NCBI GenBank assembly: GCA_963575745.1
Contig: CAUYUJ010014342.1
Coordinates: 243,087 to 307,086, forward strand
Origin: Prorocentrum cordatum
Lineage: Eukaryota; Sar; Dinophyceae; Prorocentrales; Prorocentraceae
Direction of reading: 5' to 3'
Length of the DNA stretch: 64,000 nucleotides
A program made the translations under genes and the position numbers. Below, piece by piece: positions 46,818-55,131 of this stretch. How positions within the stretch are numbered: the first letter of the stretch is position 1; every line of letters starts with the position of its first letter. The notes under the pieces were generated by a model. It made no database searches and was not told where the DNA came from. It saw only the letters and a program-made list of their open reading frames with translations.

Positions 46818-49800
46818 TCAGCCGCCCTGGGGGGGCGGCCCGCTCCTGACCAGGTTTCTGCCTCTGTCTACTTGTTGAAGTAGAGCAACGTGCATACCCT
46901 CCACCTCCTCTCTCCTCTCCTGAGATTGGCTGCTGCTGTCTGCCCCTCCTCCTCCTCCTCGCCTGTCCTCGGGGTGATGGTTACCTCCCCCTCCTCCTGC
47001 TTGCCTTGCGTCAGGGTGGCTGCTGTGGGCGTCGCTGCCTCCCCCTCCTCCTCGTCCTCCTCCTCTGGCTCCAGCTGGTGCGGTGCCCGTAGGCACCGGC
47101 CTCTCGAGCTCTCTGCCTGCGTCCACTTGCAGTACAAGATCTGCGTGGTGCTGGTGCTGCTGGCTGCTGCTGCTTCTGTGCGCGTGCCTTGCGTCAGGGT
47201 GGCTGCTGTGGGCGTCGCTGCCTCCCCCTCCTCCTCGTCCTCCTCCTCTGGCTCCAGCTGGTGCGGTGCCCGTAGGCTCCGGCCTCTCGAGCTCTCTGCC
47301 TGCGTCCACTTGCAGTACAGGATCTGCGTGGTGCTGGTGCTGCTGGCTGCTGCTGCTTCTGTGCGCGTGCCTTGCGTCAGGGTGGCTGCTGTGGGCGTCG
47401 CTGCCTCCCCCTCCTCCTCGTCCTCCTCCTCTGGCTCCAGCTGGTGCGGTGCCCGTAGGCTCCGGCCTCTCGAGCTCTCTGCCTGCGTCCACTTGCAGTA
47501 CAAGATCTGCGTGGTGCTGGTGCTGCTGGCTGCTGCTGCTTCTGTGCGCGTGCCTTGCGTCAGGGTGGCTGCTGTGGGCGTCGCTGCCTCCCCCTCCTCC
47601 TCGTCCTCCTCCTCTGGCTCCAGCTGGTGCGGTGCCCGTAGGCTCCGGCCTCTCGAGCTCTCTGCCTGCGTCCACTTGCAGTACAAGATCTGCGTGGTGC
47701 TGGTGCTGCTGGCTGCTGCTGCTTCTGTGCGCGTTGGTGCTGCTGTAGCGGTCCTGAAGGACGGCCGCACGGATGCCGGCCATCATCTTGAGCCTCCTGC
47801 TGAACAAGCGGAGGGCGGCGTCATCCTGGGAGAGTGGCCAGGCCATCCTCCGGGACAGGCTGCTGATGGGCATGTCGATGCCCGTGCGGAAGCGCTCGAA
47901 GTGGATGCAGCGCCAGAAGTCGTGGTGGACCGTGGCCGCCTCACCTCCCGCGCACCGCGTGCACATCGGCATCGGGTCATCCTGACCATGCTGATTTGCG
48001 AAGTTCCTGGCGTCCGAATGCACTGCCCCAACGAGCACTGCCACCTCGTGCGGGTTCACCCCAGCTCTGAACGAGGTGTGCACCTGCTTCAGCGCCTTGT
48101 CGGGGAAGCTCACATTCTCCTGCTGCGCCATGCGGGCTTCCCGCCGATCCTGCTTCTTGAACGCCTCCCACTGAGAATGGCGCAGAGCACGCCGCAAGAA
48201 GTGGAGTCTGGCCTTGCCCGGGGTGCGAGCAGTGATGTCATTATCCTCGTCGAACTGGTGTTTGAAAACCATCTCGTCTTGGCCCTGGGGCCCCTCCGTG
48301 TCAATCAAGATCCAGCCCATCAGGCCCATGGTGTGGATCAGGGCGGAGTAGAGCCCAGGGAGGGTCAAACCCTGCTGGTGCCACCTCCGCAGATCGCGGT
48401 CGACTGCTGCATGGCCCTTCCGGCGCCGCCTGGTGTCGAACACCTCCCAGAGCCGCCGGAGCTGCGCGTACACCACGTTCGCGTTGTGACCCACCACCAC
48501 CATCTCCAAAAGGTGTGGTGAACCAGTGCCCCAGCACCGTCTGCCTCGGTAACTGCACACTGCGTGCCGCGCTGCCGTCTGTATCCGGGCCTGGGTCCCC
48601 TTAGGGAGGCACCGAGTCAGCATCCTCCATGTCAGCGTCGACATTGCGGAGCCACACAGCAGCTGCGTCTTTTTCCCAGGACCCAGGGGCAGCTTCTTGA
48701 TGTTCGCGGCGCGAACCAAAAATGTACCCACGGACTTCTTTTCCCTCTCGCTCAGCTCTCTTCTCGGGATCAGGTCCACCCCAAGCAAGGTGACTGATGT
48801 AGCTGGCTTGTACTCCTGACGCGGCGCCCTCCGGCGGGCCCTCTCGTCTGCCAGAGGGTGGCGTGGGGGGGCTGGCGGCGAGCTCCTGCGGTGGGTGCCC
48901 GCGTCGTCGGCGTCCTCCTCCTCCTCCTCCTCCTCCTCCTCGTCTGCCTCTGCTGCGTCTGCGTCGGCCTCTGGCTCCTCCTCCTGCGCCTCCTTTGCCT
49001 CTTCCTTCTCGTCTGCCTCTGCGTCCGCCGCCGGGCCGCGGCTGTCTGGCCCCGTCACTGCGGTCTTGCTGCGTACGCGTCTGCGCGTCGCCTGTGCTGC
49101 CCGTGCTGCCTCAGCTGTCCCTTCCTTCTCCTCCTCTTCCTCGCTGCGTTTCCTCTTCTGCCTCCGCTTGTGCGCTGAGAGCCTGCCGTCCCAGCCGCCA
49201 ACATAGGCCTGCCAACGGCCTGTTCTGCCATCAACATGCATGTTGCACTGCTTGGACTGGTTGGAGGCCATGCCGGTGACCGCCTCGAAGCGACGCCACA
49301 GCCCGTCGATGAACTCGATGGTGGCGAAATCCTCTGAAGCGGCTGCACGGTCATCGGCATATACGCTCAGTACAGCTTCTGCCTGGCCCCCCAAGGACCT
49401 GACCGCTCGCCACACGACCGGCGCCAGCAACGTGGCCATCGCAGCCATGGAGGCAGGGTCTCCCTGCGGCAGAGAATTTGAGACTGCAAACGGCGTGGGG
49501 TGGACAACACCCGCGAGCTCACAATAGCGTATCTGTCTCTTCCAAGTGCTTGTGATTGACGTCACCACACACTCGTCTACACCCAGTGCACACCACAGCT
49601 CCGCCACCAGCGCCGGGGACACGCTGTCGAAGGCAGCCTGGAAGTCCCAGAGCCTGACGTACACCTGCCCGTCCTCCTCGGCGAGGGCCTGTTCGATGCG
49701 ATCCAAAATGCCATCGAGAAGGGACTCCAGGGTCCGCCTTGGGATCCCGCCAGCCTGGCACGGGTGGAACACAGGAATAATGTAGTCCATGATCTGCCGC

Positions 49801-51885
49801 GTGCGAAAGCGCATCCAGAAGCGCCACACGACTGAAGCGATCGCAATCGGTCTGAAACGGTCTAGCTGTGGATCTTTCTCGGTGTCCTTTGGGATGTGGA
49901 CCTGCCGCCAGCGCACCATGGCCTGCGGGAACTGCGTCTTCTCAGCGTAGAGGCACATGTCGGCGAGCTCCAGGAGAGCGGCGTCCGGGAGCGCCAGGAT
50001 CTCCTCCGCGCTCCATAGGTCCACCCCCACCGACTTGCCACGCATGGGCTTGAGGGCCCGGCGCAACTCATAGATGTTGGGAGCACTGAAGCGACACTCC
50101 TCAATCGCCGAACGGGCATCCAGCGGAAGACGGCCGTGCTCTTGCGCAAGGCGTGCCTTCATGAAGTCTATCTCTGCCGCGTACTCCCTCAAAAAGGCCT
50201 GCGGGTCTGCGCCGCCGGTCATGCTGCTGAAGTGGTCCTTCCAGAAGCCGGACAGCACCTCCACCGCCTCGGCGCCGTGCACCCACCGAGGGCGGGATTG
50301 CCTGTCTTCGTCGTCGCCTCTGCCTCTGCCTCCTCCTCCTCCTCTGCCTCTGCTGTCTCCTCCTCCTCCTCCTCCTCCTCCTCTGCTGCCTCCTCCAGAA
50401 ACTGCCTCAGCTGCCTCCTCCTTGTCTGATGCGTCCTCCTCCTCAGCTGCCTCTGCCTCCTCTGGCGCCCGGGCGGGCACGACGAAGGAGCACGACGGGG
50501 CCGAGTGCGCGGCGCCCCTGACCCATCGGTACACGTAGCCCTTCATGTCGTTCAGCTTCCGGCGCCATGCGGCCAGCCGCTCCTGCTTCTCCCGCAGGTG
50601 CATGTCGTGCAGGCGCTTGGATGCGGTCTTCTGGCGCGCACGAAGCCCGGCGCCAGCAGGAAGCCCGAGCCGCCGGCGCAAGATGGCCTCCTCCTTCTGG
50701 AAACTCTGCCGCGCCGCCCACGTCTGGCGCCCGGCTTCCTCATCCAAGGCCACGTACCGGCGAAGCATGTCCTCCTCGGGCGAGAGCTGCAGGTGGTCCG
50801 GCAGGATGTCCGACGGCTTCGAACGCTCTCTGATCTTGGATTGGTGCTTCCATCCTTTGGAGGACGGCGTGTCCGAAGCGCTCCGAAGGGCACCCTCAGC
50901 CCGGCGCGTCCACGACGCCCACCATTCTTCTGTCGTTGCAAAGGCTGCGTCTGTGTCAGTGCGCCAAGAGTCGGCGACCCGCGCTGTCCACTCCTCCCGG
51001 GCCTGGTCCTCGTCAGGGGCCCGGTACGACCTCGGCTTCTCCCATTGCTTCCCTCGCTCGTGAGCGTGCGCACCAGCAGGAATGCTCATGTACACTAAGT
51101 AGTGGTCTGCGATCGGCACGTCAGAGGTTCGTGCACACAAAGAAATACCCTCCTGAGCCCGCGCCAAGAAATAATCTATGACACGCCTCCCCTGGCGCCG
51201 AGTCGGCCGAGCACTGGCCACCGCCCGAAAGCTGCCGCCGCACATCCCCTCCATGTCCAGCTTGTGGGGGACCTCGTTGAAGTCGCCGGCCACGAAGGCG
51301 GTGTGCTCGGAGGGCCAGGCTGCCAAAGTCTGTTCAATCCATTCTTCCAGCGCCAGCTTCTCTGCGTCAGAGGATGCCGAACGTCGGTGTATGTTGCCCA
51401 CGATGAAGGTCGAGGAACCTGCCGTTACGACGCCAATGGCCGCCTCTCCGCCGGCCATGCGTGTAGAGTCGATCAGACGGAACTGACAGTCGTTGTGCAC
51501 CAGGAAGCAGAGGCCCCCGACGCATTCTCTCGCGGCCGGGTGTAGCCGCGTACCGGCCTCCTCTGCCAAAGTGCCTTTGTGCAGGGTAAATCTGGACTGG
51601 CGCAGCGTAGACTGCTGAGTGATCAACTGCATCTGTGTCAGACGACACTCCTGAAGCATGACAACATCGCACTGGTGCTGCACGACGGCGTTGAGCAGGG
51701 CGCGGCTGTGTTCATGCCATGAACTGACATTCGCGGTGGCGAGAGTGAGCTCGCCTGCCTCGTGCGGCGCGGCGGCCGCCTCCGCCTCAGCACCGGGCAG
51801 CGACCCACCGTCTGATCTGCTGCGCAACCGCCTTCTTAGTGAAAGCGCCTCCGCTGAGGCCGTTGACGGTCTCGACGGTCCGCTT
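46818..51885 (-). CDS. retroelement ORF: AP endonuclease and reverse transcriptase
   Basis: Open frame of about 1,690 codons of a non-LTR retrotransposon. Numbering from the TTG at 51827: an apurinic-type endonuclease (about 27-245) with TANVSSW, LQECRL, GDFNEVP (about 180), DYFLA (about 217) and ADHYLVY (about 239). Reverse transcriptase (about 560-900) has RPIAIAS, motif A DFQAAFDSVSP (about 727), motif B NSLPQGDPAS and motif C YADD (about 822). An acidic Glu/Asp run lies near 965. A CTRC...HHDFWRC zinc knuckle near 1289 precedes four 61-residue repeats. No RNase H seen. All key catalytic residues are present, so it may be recently active. The frame opens after a TGA at about 51886 and has no ATG before the endonuclease. 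It overlaps the upstream ORF in the +1 frame, so expression needs frameshifting, or a past indel split a longer ORF. Confidence 0.93.
47003..47734 (-). repeat. 183-bp tandem repeat, 4 units, inside the RT ORF
   Basis: Exact 183-bp period, with units starting at 47003, 47186, 47369 and 47552. Each encodes 61 residues (RSSSSQQHQHHADLVLQVD, then an Arg/Gly run and SDAHSSHPDA). Units differ by only a few bases. Because 183 is divisible by three, several other frames on both strands also stay open. These are shadows. Confidence 0.97.
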
Positions 51886-54800
51886 CACCAGGTCTTGGAT
51901 CTGCTGCTCCTCCGTCGCAGCCCTCGTCTGTGCGACCAGGTCCGCCGCCTTGGACAGCGCCTCCCATTGCTGCGGAGACATGGGCGTGCGACCCTGGTCC
52001 CAAAGCTCCTTGAGGGCGGCCCTGTCTGCCTCAGTGGTGTGGTGCCACTTCCAGAGGTGGGTCTCGGTGCGCCAGAAGAGGCCCCCGTCGGCCAGACCCT
52101 TGCACCGGAACTCCGCGACCTTCTCCCCGTTCACGCACATCGGCCACACGCCGAAGCAATGGATGCACGTACGTTGCCGCGACGGCGCTCCGTTCAGGTG
52201 CGTCCGGCCCGCGGGGGACTTGTTCTGCTCCTTGCCCCAGATCGCCGATCCGAGCTCCACGACCTTGAAGTGGTGGCCGTTGATCTGTCTGTCATGCCAT
52301 GTGGACACAGTCCGCTCTTTCCACATGGCCTCCATCCTGCTAAGGGTCTGGGCCTTAGAAGTGGCAGGATGATTGAAACCAATGCTCTTGTTCGAAAAAC
52401 TCTCGTATTCCAGCTCGTCCTTGTGTGCCTTCGACCAATGGTGCTGCAGGAGCCGCGTGCGCACCGGCTGGGTCACCAGCGGGGCGGCGGTAGCGACATC
52501 ACACCCAGGCATCGGACACGACCACGTGCGAACCTCCATGGGGATGCCTGTGGCCAGGTGGGCGTCCGTGTCAGAGAAGACTGTGGGATCGAGAACGTTC
52601 TGTCTGGCAATGTACAGCGTCGGGATCTCCTTCACCCTGGGATCCCCGCGGTGCTTCATGTACAGGTGGCTCGCCTTGATGGACTGGATCTTCCTGGGGT
52701 CGGTCCGAACGTACTGCTTGTCACAGAGCTTGCAGACCCAGCTGAATCTCTCCGCCACTTTCTGCCCAGGTCCGGCAGAAAAAACGGCCCGCTTGCCCTT
52801 CAAACGCCGGCGCGGCGGGATCGCCGTACCAGCCGTTCCAACGGAGTGGATCCTGATGAACGCCGTCCTGACCATGAAGTCGGCCTGCTTGCCGCGTAGC
52901 CGCCGGTGCGTCACGGGAGCCGTGCCCGCCGTGGACGCGGGGCCAGCAGATCGCGACCCGATCGGCGGGAGCAGGGAACACACTGAAGCCGCCCTGCCGT
53001 CCGGCACCTGTCCAGTCGGCCGCGGCGGCGGCAGGAGTGAACACATGCTGTTCCTCTCCTCCTCCTCCTCCTCCTCTGGCTGCACCTCTCCTGCTGGAGG
53101 GCACTGGGTTGAGGGCTGCACTTCCGCGGAGCTCGTCGCCAGCGCTGGCACGTGAGCCAGGCGACTGCCCCTCCTCCTCCTCCTCCTCTTCCTGGCAGAC
53201 GCAGAGCCTGTGCCAGCAGCGCTGCACCTCCTCACATCTGCCTCCTCAGTCTCCTCAGCCTCCTCCTCCTCGGCTGATGCCTGCATTTCCTCGGCCTCCT
53301 CCTGTGGCGCCGCGCCGGGGGGAAGCTGCCAGTGCAGGTCGCCGGAGTGGCCTGCATTGCTCCTTACCTCTGCCTCCTCCTCCTCCTCCTCTACCTTCTC
53401 ACCCTCAATTGAGTTCTCCTCCTCTGGCTGCACCTCCCCTGCCGGAGGGCACTGGATTGAGGGCCGCACCTCCGCGGAGCTCGACGCCAGCGCTGGCGCG
53501 TGAGCCGGGCGACTGCCCCTCCTCCTCCTCCTCCTCTTCCTGGCGGACGCAGAAACTGTGCCAGCAGCGCTGCACCTCCTCACATCTGCCTCCTCAGTCT
53601 CCTCAGCCTCCTCCTCCTCGGCTGATGCCTGCATCTCCTCGGCCTGCTCCTGCGGCGCCTCGCCGGAGGGGGGCTGCCAGCGCAGGTCGCCGGAGTGGCC
53701 CGCGTTGCTCCTTACCTCTGCCTCTTCCTCCTCCTCCTCCTCTACCTTCTCATCCCCTGCTGCGGCCCGTCTGGACCTCCCCGCCTCCTCCTCCACAGCG
53801 GATGCCGCCGTGGACCCAGATGACGGTGCAGAGTTGCCGAACATGTCCGAGTCGAGAGTGGATCCTGGGGGGTCCACGCCTCTCCTCCTCTGAGCCTCCT
53901 CCTCAGCTGCTGCCTCATTGCTCCTCCTCGCCTCTTCCTCTCCTGATGCCGCGGCTGACCCAGACGTCGTCGCAGGCGCGGCGTCCAGGCCCATGTCCAC
54001 GAGGAAGTCGTCGAACCTCCCCGCTCCACGGGGCATCTTCCAGGCCGCCTTGACAATCTGAGCGACGGATTGCCTCTTCTTGGCCAGTTCCGGCCCTCCC
54101 TGGGCCACTCGAGGGATGGCCGTCATGAAGTGCCCCTGCTTGTACGCGATGTGGATCGTCGGCTGCTGGTCCGCCTTGCGCGCCGCCTCCGGGTCCTTCG
54201 GGTACACGTGTGAGATCTTCGTCCACCTGCTGCGGCCTGCGGGCGCCTTGGCATCCCACGCGAGCACAATCAGGTTCCGTTCCAAGTAATCCACGCCGCC
54301 CTGGAGGCCGATGGCGTCGATCCAGCGCTTCTCCCGGTCCTTGATAGCCGCCAAGTACGCCGGCCAGGACCTCGGAATAGGGCCGTCCTCGATGACCCTG
54401 TCCTTCAGGGCCTCCGGGAAAAAGAAGGGCTCGTAGTCCTTCGAGTTGTCCTTGATCTGCTGGGCAATGTAGCTCCGCATCGTCTTGCCGATGGCGGCGA
54501 GGCGCTCCTTGGTCAGGACGTCCGCGCGCTGTGTGCCAGGGCGGCCGCCGCGTAGGACCCACGCCAGGCCCATGGCCCGGTATCCGCAGTCGCCACCGTT
54601 CGAACCTGGGTCGAGGATCTCGAAGGTGCCGTCGCTCAAGTCGCTACGGGCGGTCCGGAACTCGACCTTCACCTCCACCCTCGGTTTGTCCTCTCGCCTG
54701 GGGGACCGGGAACCCCTCCGTGCTGCTGCCCGGTCCTCCTCCTTTCTCCTCTGCCTCCGCTCCTCCTGCCTCTGCTGCCTCTCAGCTGGGTCTAACTTCG

Positions 54801-55131
54801 CGTCGTCCTTGTCCTCTGCCGCTCTCCTCGCGTTCTTCGCCTCCTCTGCTGCTGCCTTCTTCGCTGCCCTCTCCTCCTCCTCCTGGGCCTTTGCTGCTGC
54901 CTCTGCAGCCTGCCTCTGAGTCTCTGCGTCCTCCTCGTCCTCCGTGGGCTTGGGCTTGTGCTGCCACGCCCAGGCTGTGTTCGCTGCAGGTCTGGTTGTC
55001 GTCGAGGCCGTCTTCGGGTCACCCCGCACGAAGCGTCGTACCTCGATCACGCTGCCCCCTTCGCCGACGGCGATGGTCCAGGCGTCGGCGGCTCTGTACT
55101 GCTCGCTTGGGAGCCCTTTGACAAGCCATCC
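51787..55131 (-). CDS. retroelement middle ORF: OTU-like protease and zinc fingers
   Basis: Open frame of 1,114 codons running from just after the TAG at 55132-55134 to TGA 51787-51789. No ATG lies near the front (the first start-like codon is GTG at 55048-55050). From that GTG: a charged Lys/Glu/Ala coiled-coil-like stretch (about 35-115), then an OTU-type cysteine protease signature, DPGSNGGDCGYRAMG (Asp and Cys at about 154-155) with its His in IHIAYKQGHFMTAIP (about 305). Two 116-residue acidic/basic repeats follow (about 430-660). Three zinc-finger-like units come next: CKLC...H...KH (about 771), CPMPGC...H...KAH (about 846) and CIHC...H..KWHH (about 960). Known relatives in role: nucleic-acid-binding ORF1 proteins, and OTU domains in Dualen/RandI-type retrotransposons. 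The lack of an ATG suggests translation as part of a polyprotein with the frame upstream. Confidence 0.85.
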   Translation of the reverse strand, partial: GWLVKGLPSEQYRAADAWTIAVGEGGSVIEVRRFVRGDPKTASTTTRPAANTAWAWQHKPKPTEDEEDAETQRQAAEAAAKAQEEEERAAKKAAAEEAKNARRAAEDKDDAKLDPAERQQRQEERRQRRKEEDRAAARRGSRSPRREDKPRVEVKVEFRTARSDLSDGTFEILDPGSNGGDCGYRAMGLAWVLRGGRPGTQRADVLTKERLAAIGKTMRSYIAQQIKDNSKDYEPFFFPEALKDRVIEDGPIPRSWPAYLAAIKDREKRWIDAIGLQGGVDYLERNLIVLAWDAKAPAGRSRWTKISHVYPKDPEAARKADQQPTIHIAYKQGHFMTAIPRVAQGGPELAKKRQSVAQIVKAAWKMPRGAGRFDDFLVDMGLDAAPATTSGSAAASGEEEARRSNEAAAEEEAQRRRGVDPPGSTLDSDMFGNSAPSSGSTAASAVEEEAGRSRRAAAGDEKVEEEEEEEAEVRSNAGHSGDLRWQPPSGEAPQEQAEEMQASAEEEEAEETEEADVRRCSAAGTVSASARKRRRRRRGSRPAHAPALASSSAEVRPSIQCPPAGEVQPEEENSIEGEKVEEEEEEAEVRSNAGHSGDLHWQLPPGAAPQEEAEEMQASAEEEEAEETEEADVRRCSAAGTGSASARKRRRRRRGSRLAHVPALATSSAEVQPSTQCPPAGEVQPEEEEEEERNSMCSLLPPPRPTGQVPDGRAASVCSLLPPIGSRSAGPASTAGTAPVTHRRLRGKQADFMVRTAFIRIHSVGTAGTAIPPRRRLKGKRAVFSAGPGQKVAERFSWVCKLCDKQYVRTDPRKIQSIKASHLYMKHRGDPRVKEIPTLYIARQNVLDPTVFSDTDAHLATGIPMEVRTWSCPMPGCDVATAAPLVTQPVRTRLLQHHWSKAHKDELEYESFSNKSIGFNHPATSKAQTLSRMEAMWKERTVSTWHDRQINGHHFKVVELGSAIWGKEQNKSPAGRTHLNGAPSRQRTCIHCFGVWPMCVNGEKVAEFRCKGLADGGLFWRTETHLWKWHHTTEADRAALKELWDQGRTPMSPQQWEALSKAADLVAQTRAATEEQQIQDLVKRTVETVNGLSGGAFTKKAVAQQIRRWVAARC
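53090..53790 (-). repeat. 348-bp in-frame tandem repeat, 2 units
   Basis: GCACTGG(G/A)TTGAGGGC occurs at 53101 and 53449, a period of 348 bp (116 codons). Each unit encodes an acidic Glu run, a SNAGHSGDL segment, a second Glu-rich run, RRCSAAGT, a basic KRRRRRRGSR patch and a Ser/Pro segment. Confidence 0.9.

Noticed and set aside
46890-48521. 543-codon plus-strand frame
   Set aside because: Antisense shadow of the reverse transcriptase ORF. It stays open because the 183-bp repeat keeps register.
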